Positions 25,387 through 34,099 of a stretch of DNA of 61,538 nucleotides are shown here, in pieces; position 1 is the first letter of the stretch, and the number at the start of each line of letters is the position of its first letter. Below the pieces are notes generated by a model, which worked only from the letters and a program-made list of their open reading frames with translations, made no database searches and was not told where the DNA came from. A program made the translations under genes and the position numbers. The DNA is from Singulisphaera sp. GP187. GTDB lineage: Bacteria > Planctomycetota > Planctomycetia > Gemmatales > Gemmataceae. The DNA is taken from assembly GCA_945905925.1 (NCBI GenBank), contig CAMDQN010000022.1, positions 1 to 61,538 on the forward strand, read 5' to 3'.

Positions 25387-26672
25387 CCGGCATGGCCGAC
25401 CCGCCGCTCGGAACGTTCCTCGCGACCCTGCGCCGCAGCCGGTTACTGGAACCCGCCGAACTCGACCGCTTCGCGGCCCGCCACTCCCCTGGCTCCGCGC
25501 GAGAATTCGCCGACGCCCTCGTCCGCACCAGCACACTCACGCACTATCAAGCCGACAAGTTACTTCGCGGGCGCTGGCAGGGGCTGGTGCTCGGGCCGTA
25601 CACCGTGCTCGCACCGCTCGGACGCGGTGGCATGGGCACCGTGGTCTACCTCGCGCGCGACCGTCGGCAGTCCGAAGCGCTCGGCGATTCGGAACTGGTC
25701 GCACTCAAGTTGCTCCCCAACCGCAAAGGCGTGCAAGACTCGAAAGTTCTCATCCGGTTCCAGCGAGAGATGGAACTCGGCTGCCGCGTCGGACACGAGA
25801 ACGTGGTCCGCACGTTCGCGGCTGGTGAGATGGACGACGTGCATTTCATCGCTCTGGAGTACATTCCCGGGCGCACGCTCCGGCAACTCGTTCTCGACAG
25901 CGGTCCTCTCGCGGTCGGCGACGCAGCCAGGGTCTTCGCAGACGTCGCTGCGGGTCTGGCCCACATCCATGAGCGCGGTCTCGTTCACCGCGATGTGAAG
26001 CCCAGCAACGTGATGGTGAAGCCCGACGGTCGCGCGGTGATTCTCGACCTGGGTCTCGCATACGCACCGGGCGAACCACTGCCCGCTGATCCCACTATTG
26101 TGGGCGGCCGCGGGTATGTCGTCGGCACGATGGACTATCTCGCACCAGATCAGGCCCGCGACGCGAGTGCTGTCGGCCCGGCCGCCGACCTGTACGGCCT
26201 CGGGTGCGCGCTGATGTTCACTCTCACCGGGTCGGTGCCCTTCCCCGCCAAGACCACAATGGAGAAGGTCCGGCGCCACCGCACCGACCCGCCTCCGAAA
26301 CTCGAACACATACCGCCGGGATTCGCGCGCATCGTTCACCACCTCATGGCGAAGGTGCCTTCGATGCGCCCCGGATCCGCGACCGAGATTCGCGACCTGC
26401 TGCTCGCGTGGGCAACCGCACCGGCGGCGCGTTCGACCGTGGACGCAGTGACGCTCGCCGACGCGCCCGGTCGCGACGCGGGGTTGTGGGACGCAGCGCC
26501 TGGCGAGGACCTCCCAGAAGTCGAGGAGATTCCCGAAGAAGAGATCATCGCGCTGGAGGAGTTACCTGAAGAAGTGGTGCTGGAGTTGCCGCCCGAGGCG
26601 CGACGGCGAGCCGGTTGCACGGGGACCGCGCTGCTTTTCTTGCTGCTGGGGTTGGCTTTTAAGGTGTTGTAG
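25383..26672 (+). CDS. Ser/Thr protein kinase with C-terminal membrane segment
   Basis: Protein of 429 residues with a Hanks-type kinase domain (about 72-345). Seen: glycine loop LGRGGMGTV (79-87), the VALK lysine at 109, catalytic HRDVKPSN (Asp204), and DLG at 222-224 in place of DFG. The APE site reads YLAPDQA. An N-terminal region of about 70 residues (AELDRF ... HYQADKLLRG) is common ahead of planctomycete kinases. An acidic stretch (EVEEIPEEEIIALEELPEE) and a C-terminal helix (ALLFLLLGLAF) follow. The start overlaps the stop of the fusion gene. It probably phosphorylates Ser/Thr; targets unknown. Confidence 0.9.
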   Translation: MTGMADPPLGTFLATLRRSRLLEPAELDRFAARHSPGSAREFADALVRTSTLTHYQADKLLRGRWQGLVLGPYTVLAPLGRGGMGTVVYLARDRRQSEALGDSELVALKLLPNRKGVQDSKVLIRFQREMELGCRVGHENVVRTFAAGEMDDVHFIALEYIPGRTLRQLVLDSGPLAVGDAARVFADVAAGLAHIHERGLVHRDVKPSNVMVKPDGRAVILDLGLAYAPGEPLPADPTIVGGRGYVVGTMDYLAPDQARDASAVGPAADLYGLGCALMFTLTGSVPFPAKTTMEKVRRHRTDPPPKLEHIPPGFARIVHHLMAKVPSMRPGSATEIRDLLLAWATAPAARSTVDAVTLADAPGRDAGLWDAAPGEDLPEVEEIPEEEIIALEELPEEVVLELPPEARRRAGCTGTALLFLLLGLAFKVL

Positions 26673-26731
26673 GTCGTACACTCGGCGCGCAAAACGAGCA
26701 GGTTTCGCGATTGACCCGCAGGGGCGGCGCA

Positions 26732-26827
26732 TAAGGCGTTCGGCAGGTGAAGAATTACCCAGAGATTATGGCACAAACCGTTGAAGAGCCGAGCGTGTGG
26801 GTACTGCTTCACCTGCCGAACGCCTAA
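26732..26827. repeat. Long unique palindrome (21-bp arms)
   Basis: Arms 26732-26752 and 26807-26827 match at 20 of 21 positions (ggcgttcggcaggtgaag / cttcacctgccgaacgcc) around a 54-base loop. It resembles an ITR pair of a very small element, but no target duplication could be made out. Confidence 0.8.
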
Positions 26828-26885
26828 CACATCGGCCCTCCGGGACCGACGATAGCGCGCGTTCTGAAATGGTGTAGCGTTCGGC

Positions 26886-26948
26886 CAACGAGCCGCGACC
26901 GCAAGGGAGTGGGTAACGTCTCCGCTCCCTTGCGGTCGCGGCTCGTTG
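26886..26948. repeat. Family-B hairpin (24-bp perfect arms)
   Basis: Arms 26886-26909 and 26925-26948 are perfect complements over 24 bp with a 15-base loop. The sequence matches the hairpin at 4913-4969 over the ctcccttgcggtcgcgg core and the ctcgtt end. It lies between convergent genes and fits a bidirectional terminator. Confidence 0.85.
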
Positions 26949-26993
26949 AGGTGCTACGTATTTCCCGAAAGCGCTCTAAACCTGTCTCAGGCA

Positions 26994-28118
26994 TTACACC
27001 TTAAACTCCCACAGAAAGCACTCCAGCGAACCGTTGAAGAAAGGCTCCTTGTGGACGACCTTCAAGCCCACCTTCTTCGCCAGCATGGTGTTGCTGGTGA
27101 ACACCAACAGCCGCCACCCGCGCCAGTGCTCCTTCGCAGTCGCACCAATGCGCTCGTACAGCCCGATCAGTTCATCCTCTTCGCCGATGCGTTCGCCGTA
27201 GGGGGGGTTGCAGACCAGCGTGCCGTTTGCGCCGGCCGGAGGGCGCGCGTCGCGCAATTCCAGCTTCTCGAACTTCAACAGGTGACCCACGCCTGCGGCG
27301 TGCGCGTTCGTCCGCGCGAAGCCGATCGCGTCTTGCCGCACGTCGGAGCCTGCAATGAGCGAGGGCAACTCTTTCAGCACGGCACGGCGAGCGTCATCGC
27401 GGATCGCGTTCCACAGCGGCCGGTCGAAGTCGGGCCACCCCTGGAACGCGAACCACTTCCGCGTCAGCCCCGGCGGGCGATTGAGTGCAATCCACGCGCC
27501 CTCGATGCAGAACGTCCCGGAGCCGCACATCGGGTCCACAAGAGGCGTCGTCCGGTCCCACCCCGCGCGCATCAACAGCCCCGCGGCGAGCGCTTCGTTC
27601 AGCGGCGCGACCGTCTGAATCGGTCGGTAGCCGCGCTTGTGCAACGAACTCCACGAGCTATCGAGACTGAGGATGGCATGATTGTTCGAGACGTGCAGGT
27701 TCAAGCCGATCATCGGCTGTTCGGTGTCCACGCTCGGCCGGCGCTCGGTACGTTCGCGGAACTGATCGCAGATTGCGTCCTTCACCCGGCGCGCCGCGTA
27801 TTGCGAGTGCGTGAGCGCCGAATCGCGCACGTTGCAATCGACAGCGAGCGTTTGCTCAACCGTCATCCAGTCGGCCCAGTTGATCGACCGAACCGCTTCG
27901 TACAACTCGTCGGGCGTGTGAACGTCGAACTCGTGAATAGGGCGCAGAACGCGGACCGCGCTGCGGAGCCAGAGGCACGCGCGGTAGAGCAGTGCGGCGT
28001 CACCCTGAAAGGTGACGCCGCCGCGCCCAGGCTCGACAGCGGTCGCGCCGAGTCCATTCAGTTCGCCCGCGAGCACCGGTTCCAGGCCACGGGCGCACGT
28101 CGCGAAGTAGCGTGTCAT
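26994..28118 (-). CDS. THUMP-domain RNA methyltransferase (RlmL/Trm-type)
   Basis: Cytoplasmic protein of 374 residues. The N-terminal third is a ferredoxin-like plus THUMP region (about 1-160, with MTRYFATCARGLEPVLAGEL), which binds RNA. The C-terminal part is the UPF0020 methyltransferase: DPMCGSGTFCIEGAW as SAM site and NPPYGER as catalytic motif. It should put a methyl group on a guanine N2 of rRNA or tRNA; RlmL (23S rRNA m2G2445) is the closest familiar member, but it lacks the second RlmK-type domain. ATG overlaps by one base the stop of the upstream membrane protein gene (TGATG), so the pair is coupled. Confidence 0.88.
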   Translation of the reverse strand: MTRYFATCARGLEPVLAGELNGLGATAVEPGRGGVTFQGDAALLYRACLWLRSAVRVLRPIHEFDVHTPDELYEAVRSINWADWMTVEQTLAVDCNVRDSALTHSQYAARRVKDAICDQFRERTERRPSVDTEQPMIGLNLHVSNNHAILSLDSSWSSLHKRGYRPIQTVAPLNEALAAGLLMRAGWDRTTPLVDPMCGSGTFCIEGAWIALNRPPGLTRKWFAFQGWPDFDRPLWNAIRDDARRAVLKELPSLIAGSDVRQDAIGFARTNAHAAGVGHLLKFEKLELRDARPPAGANGTLVCNPPYGERIGEEDELIGLYERIGATAKEHWRGWRLLVFTSNTMLAKKVGLKVVHKEPFFNGSLECFLWEFKV

Positions 28119-28561
28119 CAGACCAACTGTTGGATCAGGAAGATCAGGGCGATCACGAACGCAATCGCTGCAACGATCGAGAGCTGAATCAGGCGCTGCG
28201 TATACCACACCTCGACACCCTTACCAAACCGCACACCCATCAACCCGGATTCGATACCGGCGGAGATGAGCAGATCCAGCGGCAGCGCGAGGAGGAACAC
28301 GATGATGCCAGCCTCCCACGGTTGCACCCCGGCAGCGTCACAAACCGCGTGGACGATGGTTCGCAACACACCTACGGCGATCACGAGTGAGAGCCAGGCG
28401 ACGAACATGATCCCGGACGCGACCACAACTGTCGGTTTCGGCAGCCCGCACAACACGCACGACCAGCGGTAGATGAACGTAAGCAGGAACAGCGTTACCG
28501 GCACCAGCATGAGCAGGAACAGGCAGAAAAAGCACACGAACAGCAATTGTTGCGGTCCCAC
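28118..28561 (-). CDS. Multi-pass membrane protein, unknown function
   Basis: Protein of 147 residues with about four membrane helices (PQQLLFVCFFCLFLLML, VVVASGIMFVAWLSLVIAV, IIVFLLALPLDLLISA, LSIVAAIAFVIALIFL). No family recognised; the helix pattern with a short cytoplasmic CVLCGLPK motif is all that can be said. The GTG start at 28561 is chosen for a very strong GGAGGGGG five bases upstream. Its stop overlaps the ATG of the RNA methyltransferase, so their expression is linked even though no shared role is obvious. Confidence 0.7.
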   Translation of the reverse strand: MGPQQLLFVCFFCLFLLMLVPVTLFLLTFIYRWSCVLCGLPKPTVVVASGIMFVAWLSLVIAVGVLRTIVHAVCDAAGVQPWEAGIIVFLLALPLDLLISAGIESGLMGVRFGKGVEVWYTQRLIQLSIVAAIAFVIALIFLIQQLV

Positions 28562-28566
28562 TACTG

Positions 28567-28574
28567 CCCCCTCC
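28567..28574 (-). promoter_or_regulatory. Strong ribosome binding site deciding a GTG start
   Basis: GGAGGGGG on the minus strand, five bases before GTG at 28561. It supports that start over the open frame further upstream. Confidence 0.65.
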
Positions 28575-28652
28575 GCTGAAGGGGCCGCGCGACGGCGAGT
28601 CCGCAACTAGCTCCGCCGTGGCAACCGCTGCGCGTTATCTGAGCGGGCACGA

Positions 28653-29894
28653 TCACGCCTCGCTCGGGGCCGGGAACTGCTTGCTCATCTCCAGTACACC
28701 AGCCTTCACGCGTGCCGTCACAACTGCGTCGTCGGCGTGTGTCAGTACCTCCAATATCCATTTCGCGATCTGCTTCATCTCCGCTTCTTTCATTCCGCGC
28801 GTCGTGAGCGCGGGCGTGCCCAGGCGAACGCCCGACGGGTCGAGCGGCTTCCGTGGATCGAACGGGATCATGTTCTTGTTCACTGTGATCCCGGCCGCGT
28901 CGAGCGCGTGCTCCGCGATCTTGCCCGTTGATCCCTTCGCGGTCACGTCAATGAGCATCAGGTGCGTGTCCGTTCCACCGGACACGACCGGGAACCCCGC
29001 CGCCAGCAGTTCCACCGCTAGCACCTGCGCGTTCGTCAGCACCTGCTGGATGTACTGCTTGAAATCGGGCCGCAGAGCCTCCGCGAACGCGACCGCCTTC
29101 GCCGCGACGACGTGCATCAGGGGCCCGCCTTGCACGCCTGGAAACACCGCGGAGTTGATTTTGTCGGCCCATTCCTGCTTGCACAGGATGAACCCGCTCC
29201 GCGGCCCGCGAAGCGTCTTGTGCGTGGTGCTGGTCACAAAGGCGGCGTGCGGCACTGGGTCCGGGTGCAACTTCGCCGCGACGATGCCCGAGATGTGCGC
29301 CATATCGACCATGAGTGTCGCACCGACTTCTGCGCAAATCTCGGCGAACTTCGCGAAGTCGAGCGTTCGCGGGTACGCGCTCGCGCCCGCGATCACGAGT
29401 TTCGGCTTGTTTTCGCGGGCCTTCGTCGCGAGGTCATCGAAGTCAATGCGGTGGTCTTCCTTCCGCACGCCATAACTGACAACCTTGAAATACTTGCCGG
29501 AGAAGTTGAGTCGCATCCCGTGCGTGAGGTGCCCGCCGTGCGCGAGGTCCAGCCCCATGATCGTGTCGCCCGGCTGGAGCGCTGCGAGGAACACGGCCAT
29601 GTTCGCCTGCGCGCCGGAGTGCGGTTGCACGTTCGCGTGTTCGCCACCGAAGAGTTGCTTCGCGCGGCCAATCGCGAGGCGTTCGACCACATCGACATGC
29701 TCGCAGCCGCCGTAGTACCGCTTGCCCGGGTACCCTTCAGCGTATTTGTTGGTCAGACACGAACCCTGCGCGGCCATCACCGCGGGGCTGGTATAGTTCT
29801 CGCTCGCAATCATCTCCAGACCGACTTGCTGACGTTTCCGTTCGCCGAGGATTGCGGCGTACACATCGGGGTCGGCCTGCTGAAGAATGTCCAT
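28653..29894 (-). CDS. glyA: Serine hydroxymethyltransferase
   Basis: PLP enzyme of 413 residues that interconverts serine plus tetrahydrofolate with glycine plus methylene-THF, feeding one-carbon metabolism in the cytoplasm. Length and sequence fit the family throughout: [14 protein letters not shown] near the start, [21 protein letters not shown], and the PLP lysine in [14 protein letters not shown] (Lys226). ATG at 29894 is taken; a TTG two codons earlier has equal claim because GGAG is closer to it. A HAD phosphatase gene lies 61 bases upstream on the same strand. Confidence 0.96.
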   Translation of the reverse strand: MDILQQADPDVYAAILGERKRQQVGLEMIASENYTSPAVMAAQGSCLTNKYAEGYPGKRYYGGCEHVDVVERLAIGRAKQLFGGEHANVQPHSGAQANMAVFLAALQPGDTIMGLDLAHGGHLTHGMRLNFSGKYFKVVSYGVRKEDHRIDFDDLATKARENKPKLVIAGASAYPRTLDFAKFAEICAEVGATLMVDMAHISGIVAAKLHPDPVPHAAFVTSTTHKTLRGPRSGFILCKQEWADKINSAVFPGVQGGPLMHVVAAKAVAFAEALRPDFKQYIQQVLTNAQVLAVELLAAGFPVVSGGTDTHLMLIDVTAKGSTGKIAEHALDAAGITVNKNMIPFDPRKPLDPSGVRLGTPALTTRGMKEAEMKQIAKWILEVLTHADDAVVTARVKAGVLEMSKQFPAPSEA

Positions 29895-29955
29895 GCTCAA
29901 CGCGCTCCGTGATGAGTCCGAGAATCAGGGGACTGACGCCCCCCGCTCGGCTCAT

Positions 29956-30573
29956 TCATGTTGTACCGACCTCAACCCCGGCCGCCCTCAGTTTGTCTGC
30001 GAGCGTGCCGTCGGCGCGGTACACAACGCCCTTCCAACCGAACTTCTCGGCGGCTTCAACGTTCATGGGCAGATCGTCAACGAACACGCATTCGCCCGGT
30101 TCCGCGTTCGCGTGCTGTTGAACGTGCGCGAAGAACTCGCGATCCGGCTTCCGCGCCCGTGCGTCGAACGACGTGCCAAGGTGATCGAACGGGGCGAGTG
30201 CGGTCGCGAATTGCACGGCATAAGCGTCGAAGTGCGCGTGTGTGGTGTTGCTTGCGAGGACGACGCGGTACTTCGGCTTGAGTTGCGGGACGATCGCGCA
30301 CACTTCGTCATTGCGCCAGAAAATGTCCACGAACGCAGCCAGAAACTGCTCGGTCGTGCATGTCAGGCGCCCGTTGAGTATCGCTTCGCGCACGTACTCG
30401 GCGGTGTCGATCGCGCCGCGCTCATAAGCGTCCTCGATCGCACTGCCATACAGCACGAGTGCGAGTTCCACCGGGTCCATGTCGGTGTGCTCGTCGAGGC
30501 GCGCGATCGCGCGGCCGTGGTCGAAAAACGCCACCACATTCCCAAAGTCGAAGATCACTGTCTTGATGGGCAT
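29956..30573 (-). CDS. HAD superfamily hydrolase (YihX-like)
   Basis: Cytoplasmic protein of 205 residues with the four HAD motifs: I as FDFGNVV (nucleophile Asp9, but Gly11 where a second Asp is usual), II as LASNTT, III as ARKPDREFF with the lysine, and IV as VFVDDLPMNV. The DFGN form is that of the YihX/epoxide-hydrolase-like IA subgroup, often sugar-phosphate phosphatases. ATG at 30573 begins right before the first strand. It lies between glyA and a WD40 gene on minus. Confidence 0.88.
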   Translation of the reverse strand: MPIKTVIFDFGNVVAFFDHGRAIARLDEHTDMDPVELALVLYGSAIEDAYERGAIDTAEYVREAILNGRLTCTTEQFLAAFVDIFWRNDEVCAIVPQLKPKYRVVLASNTTHAHFDAYAVQFATALAPFDHLGTSFDARARKPDREFFAHVQQHANAEPGECVFVDDLPMNVEAAEKFGWKGVVYRADGTLADKLRAAGVEVGTT

Positions 30574-30586
30574 GAAGAATCTCGTT

Positions 30587-30625
30587 AAGCCGCTTGCTGC
30601 TTCGCGAATGTCTTGCGAAGCCGCT
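30587..30625. repeat. Degenerate family-A hairpin
   Basis: The gcttcgcga / tgcgaagccgct halves keep the family-A core but with mismatches, around a short tgtct loop. It lies between the HAD gene start and the end of the WD40 gene. Confidence 0.55.
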
Positions 30626-30637
30626 GGGGACATGGTG

Positions 30638-33598
30638 TTACTTCCCCGGCATCTTCAGGATCATCGCTGCCGGCTCGATCTTGTTCCGCGGCGCCCCCGC
30701 GAAGCCAATCACGATTTTCCTCCCGTCTGGAAGAACCGTCATCGAGTGGATCGGGCCAAAGTCACGTTCCGCGCCCGCGAAGCGCTTCCCGTCCGCAACT
30801 GTCCACACCGCGAGGTACGACTTGCCTCGCGGCGCCGCGCCCGCCGTGACCAACTGCGTTCCGTCTGGGGTGAACTTCACCGCGTGAATCCACCCCGGAT
30901 GCGACGGGGCCGGTTCGCCTGGGAACACCGGCTTGAGGTCCGGGTTCTGGAAGTCGCGCACCACCTTCGCAGTCGCCACGTCCCACAGTTTCACCGTCTT
31001 GTCGCTCGACGCCGACGCCAGGAACTTCCCGTCCTTCGATAGCGCGATGCTGAACACCTGATCGCGGTGCCCGAACGGACCCTCATCCTTCTTCGGTGGC
31101 GGTGTCTTATCGTCCTTCTTTGGCTCCGGCATCGGTTCGGGCGCGGCCTTGAACTCACGCACCAGCGTGCCGGCAGCCGCGTCCCACAGTTTGATCGTCT
31201 TGTCGTAACTCGCGGTGAACAGTTGCTTGTAGTCATTGGTCCACTGCACGGCATAAATCGGATTCTGAATCTGCTGCGGCATCGTCACGACGTGCGCGTT
31301 GATCGTCTTCAGCGGCGTGTTCTTGGCAAGGTCGAAGGTGCGCAGAATGCCGTCGTGACAACCGGTGGCGAGCACGTCACCGGTGTCGTCGAACGCCACG
31401 CAGTCCACCAGATTCGGGTGGGGTAACGACTTCACCGGGTTGTCGGACGCGATGCGGAACCGGCGCGCGAGTTTGTCCACGCCCGTGGTGATGAACTGGC
31501 CATTGCCATTGAACGCGAGCGCGCTCGGGGCGATCGGGTGCGGGAACGCTTGAATCTGCCGCCCAAACTCCGGTGGCGTGGGCTGACCGGGCGTGAAGCC
31601 GACGTTCCACGCGGTCGCGCTGTTCTCCTTGTCCGTCAGCAGCGCAACGAGCACCGTGTTGGTCGCCTGGAACGCGAGGGCTTTGACCGGCGCGCCCGCC
31701 GCGACCGTGCCAACGAGCTTCGCGTCCGCAGTGGTGTAGACCTTGATATTTCCGTCTGCGCCGGCGACCGCGATGCGCTGAAGGTCTTTCGAGATCGCGG
31801 CGGCGGTCGCATCGCCCCCCGACTCGAACGCGCGCTCTTTGGTGCCGTTGTTGGTGGTCCAGCTCGTCACTTCCTTGCCCGGACCGATGCTGACCACACG
31901 CTCGCTCCCAGGCGACACCACCACGCCAACCGGCTTGCCCGCGCCCAGCGGAATGATTCGCGTGCATGTGACCGGCGAGATAACAACGCTCTTGTCCGCG
32001 CTCGCGGTGATGACCGTGGCCACGGTCGGATGCATCACCACGCCGCGAACCGGCCCCGTGTGTGGTAACGTCTGATACACGGTGCCGGTCGCAACTTCCG
32101 CCAGCACTGCGAGGTTGTCGCTCCGCCCGATCAACAGTCGCGTCTTGTCCACGTTGAAATTGAGGGCGAGTACGTCGGCCGGTTGCGTTAACTTGCCCGC
32201 TTCTTTCCCGTCTGCGAGCGTCCACAACGTCACATCTTTGCCCAAACCAGCCGCGAGCGTGAGGTTGTCGCGGCTCAGCGCGAGTGTCGTCGCGGGTGCG
32301 GCGAGCGGACCGATTTCGCGCACCGGCTTTTCCGGCTTGGTCACGTCCCATACGCGAATCAGTTTGTCCGCGCCAGCGGTGACGACCTGCCCCGTCGCGG
32401 CGTTGAACAACGCCGCGGTGACCTTGCCCGTGTGCGCCTTGAAGTCGTACTTCGTGCGGCTCGGCTCCTTGCCATCCTTGTCCTTCACCCGCTTCGCGTC
32501 GAGCGGCAGGTTCCAGCCCTTCAGCGCGCCGTCCGCGCCGGCAGTGAACAGGATCGGTTGCGACGGGTGGAACACGGTCGCGGTGACACCGCCGGTGTGC
32601 GCAGTCACTTCACCTTTCGCCTTGCCCTGGCGATCCCACGCGGTCACGGTCCCGTCGGTGCCCCCCGCGACGATGGTGGTCGCGTCCGTGGACATTGCGA
32701 CAGTTACGATATTCCCCTTCGCGCCCGCGAACGTGCCGGCGACTGTGTTGTTGCTCGTCACGCCCATCGTGACGACCTTGTCGGCAGTCGCGTAGAGTAC
32801 CGTGCTGCCGTCGGCGGAAGAAGCGAACGCGGTCACTGCGTCCTTGAGCGCGGGGAACACGCGTGTCGGTTGCGCCGGCGTCTGCCAGAACCTGAGTACA
32901 CCATCAGCGCTCGTGGTGAATGCGCCCTGACTATCGGGACGCACCGCGAGGCCGGTGATGTCCGCGGTGCCGGCTCCGTAGCTCGCGAGTTGCTTGCCGT
33001 CGATGCCGTTCCAGAAGCGAATCGTTTTGTCCGCGCCGGCCGTCACCCACACGTTGCCCGTAGTGAGGTAGCCGACGCTCAGCGCGGCCCCAACGTGACC
33101 CTTCAGTTCGATCGCGCCCTTCTCTTCCCCGAGTGGGAATACCTTCACCACACCATCGGCGCCCGCAAGCGCGAACGTCTTCCCGTCGCTCGCGACCGCG
33201 ACTCCGTTGGTCGCACCGTTGGTCGCGAAGGTCTTCATGGGCGTCGTCACCGGCACGTCCCAGATGCGAACGGTGTTGTCCGCGCCCCCCGTGGCAATCT
33301 GATCGCCTTTCGCAGAGAACGCAACACAGAGCACCTGGCCCTTGTGCCCTTGTTCGCCGCCGTAGGTGCGGATCTCCTTGCCGGTGGTCGCGTCCCACAA
33401 CTTCACGGTCTTGTCGAAACTCGCGGTCGCGAGGAATTTCCCATCCGCGCTGACCGCGACCGCCTCGACGGTTTCCGTGTGGGTCTTCAGCGCCGCAACC
33501 GCGTCCGGGGGCGCTGGCGGTTGACCGCGCAGCCCGCCCGCCGAGGAGTAAAGTGCCAGGCACAGTGCGGCGAACGCAATTCGGCGGGAGGCAAGCAT
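30638..33598 (-). CDS. Secreted WD40-repeat protein with about 14 blades
   Basis: Protein of 986 residues. A signal peptide (1-26) is followed by WD40 repeats over nearly the whole length. Clear blade ends include DKTVKLWD, DNTVRIWD, DKTIRFWN, DKLIRVWD, DKTIKLWD and a second DKTVKLWD, with more weakly matching ones between, enough for two seven-bladed propellers. A charged, Pro/Lys-rich insert (PEPKKDDKTPPPKKDEG) interrupts the last two blades. Blades with DKTVKLWD look recently duplicated. No enzyme domain is seen, so it is probably a binding scaffold in the envelope. ATG at 33598 opens on the signal peptide. Confidence 0.87.
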   Translation of the reverse strand: MLASRRIAFAALCLALYSSAGGLRGQPPAPPDAVAALKTHTETVEAVAVSADGKFLATASFDKTVKLWDATTGKEIRTYGGEQGHKGQVLCVAFSAKGDQIATGGADNTVRIWDVPVTTPMKTFATNGATNGVAVASDGKTFALAGADGVVKVFPLGEEKGAIELKGHVGAALSVGYLTTGNVWVTAGADKTIRFWNGIDGKQLASYGAGTADITGLAVRPDSQGAFTTSADGVLRFWQTPAQPTRVFPALKDAVTAFASSADGSTVLYATADKVVTMGVTSNNTVAGTFAGAKGNIVTVAMSTDATTIVAGGTDGTVTAWDRQGKAKGEVTAHTGGVTATVFHPSQPILFTAGADGALKGWNLPLDAKRVKDKDGKEPSRTKYDFKAHTGKVTAALFNAATGQVVTAGADKLIRVWDVTKPEKPVREIGPLAAPATTLALSRDNLTLAAGLGKDVTLWTLADGKEAGKLTQPADVLALNFNVDKTRLLIGRSDNLAVLAEVATGTVYQTLPHTGPVRGVVMHPTVATVITASADKSVVISPVTCTRIIPLGAGKPVGVVVSPGSERVVSIGPGKEVTSWTTNNGTKERAFESGGDATAAAISKDLQRIAVAGADGNIKVYTTADAKLVGTVAAGAPVKALAFQATNTVLVALLTDKENSATAWNVGFTPGQPTPPEFGRQIQAFPHPIAPSALAFNGNGQFITTGVDKLARRFRIASDNPVKSLPHPNLVDCVAFDDTGDVLATGCHDGILRTFDLAKNTPLKTINAHVVTMPQQIQNPIYAVQWTNDYKQLFTASYDKTIKLWDAAAGTLVREFKAAPEPMPEPKKDDKTPPPKKDEGPFGHRDQVFSIALSKDGKFLASASSDKTVKLWDVATAKVVRDFQNPDLKPVFPGEPAPSHPGWIHAVKFTPDGTQLVTAGAAPRGKSYLAVWTVADGKRFAGAERDFGPIHSMTVLPDGRKIVIGFAGAPRNKIEPAAMILKMPGK

Positions 33599-34099
33599 GG
33601 CGTAGTTCCGTGCGGAGAGGCGTGTGGGCAGATAGGTAGTGTCGCAAGATAGGGCGCGCTGGTCAACGGTGCGAGACACCTCTCCGGATCGGAGAGGAAC
33701 AGGTACGCGTTGTACACACCGACGCGCAATTTCGCCTCGCGGTCATTCGCGGTGAACGTGATGTCCGCGGGTCCGGTGACGTGCACCGGCACGACGGTGT
33801 TGGAGGACTGTTTGTGCGCGCGGCCTTCGCATCCGGTTCGGCGATGCTGAACGCGATTCCCGCGTCAGTGTAGTTCCCGACTACGATTACCACAGAGCGG
33901 CCCGAATGCGGCGAGAACAATACAAACAGAAGCGGCCCGAGAACGCGAAAACGCATATCGGCTCTGGGTTCGTGCGCGGCCCTCGATGATCACACCGGAA
34001 CGCGGCGGTGCGGAACGCGACCTTTCGGCGCCCCGTGAACCAGAGAGGCCGATTCACTCTCCATGCCGGTATGACCCGCAGCCGGACCCCGGAGACACC
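33599..34099. other. Divergent intergenic region with a gene remnant
   Basis: About 500 bp between the WD40 gene (minus) and the RNA ligase gene (plus). It holds the frameshifted remnant at 33660-33956 and, after it, about 140 bp that should carry the ligase promoter. No further feature is supported. Confidence 0.45.
33660..33956 (-). pseudogene. Frameshifted and truncated remnant of a small secreted protein
   Basis: From ATG at 33956 the frame gives a signal peptide (MRFRVLGPLLFVLF) and VVIVVGNYTDAGIAFSIAEP. Near 33836 the sense passes to another frame, which continues VVPVHVTGPADITFTANDRE and VGVYNAYLFLSDPE. One extra base would join the two halves. After that the sequence runs into the upstream region of the WD40 gene without a good ending. 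The joined reading (strand-rich, with YNAYLFL) looks like a small extracytoplasmic domain, so I call it a decayed gene; a sequencing error is possible. Confidence 0.55.

Larger units (their letters stand above)
26673..26993. other. Convergent intergenic region with two long hairpins
   Basis: A 321-bp space between the ends of the kinase gene (plus) and the RlmL-like gene (minus). It holds two strong inverted repeats (26732-26827 and 26886-26948) and no gene that I can support. Confidence 0.6.

Noticed and set aside
26732-26827. Miniature transposable element (MITE)
   Set aside because: The arms look like terminal inverted repeats, but no target duplication and no second copy are visible here, so it is listed only as a palindrome.
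26336-26830. Minus-strand frame crossing the palindrome after the kinase gene
   Set aside because: Antisense to the kinase C-terminus and runs through the inverted repeat; no protein features.
26946-28187. Plus-strand open frame of about 413 codons
   Set aside because: Lies antisense to the RlmL-like gene; Arg/Val/His-rich reading without motifs. Such frames are common in GC-rich DNA.
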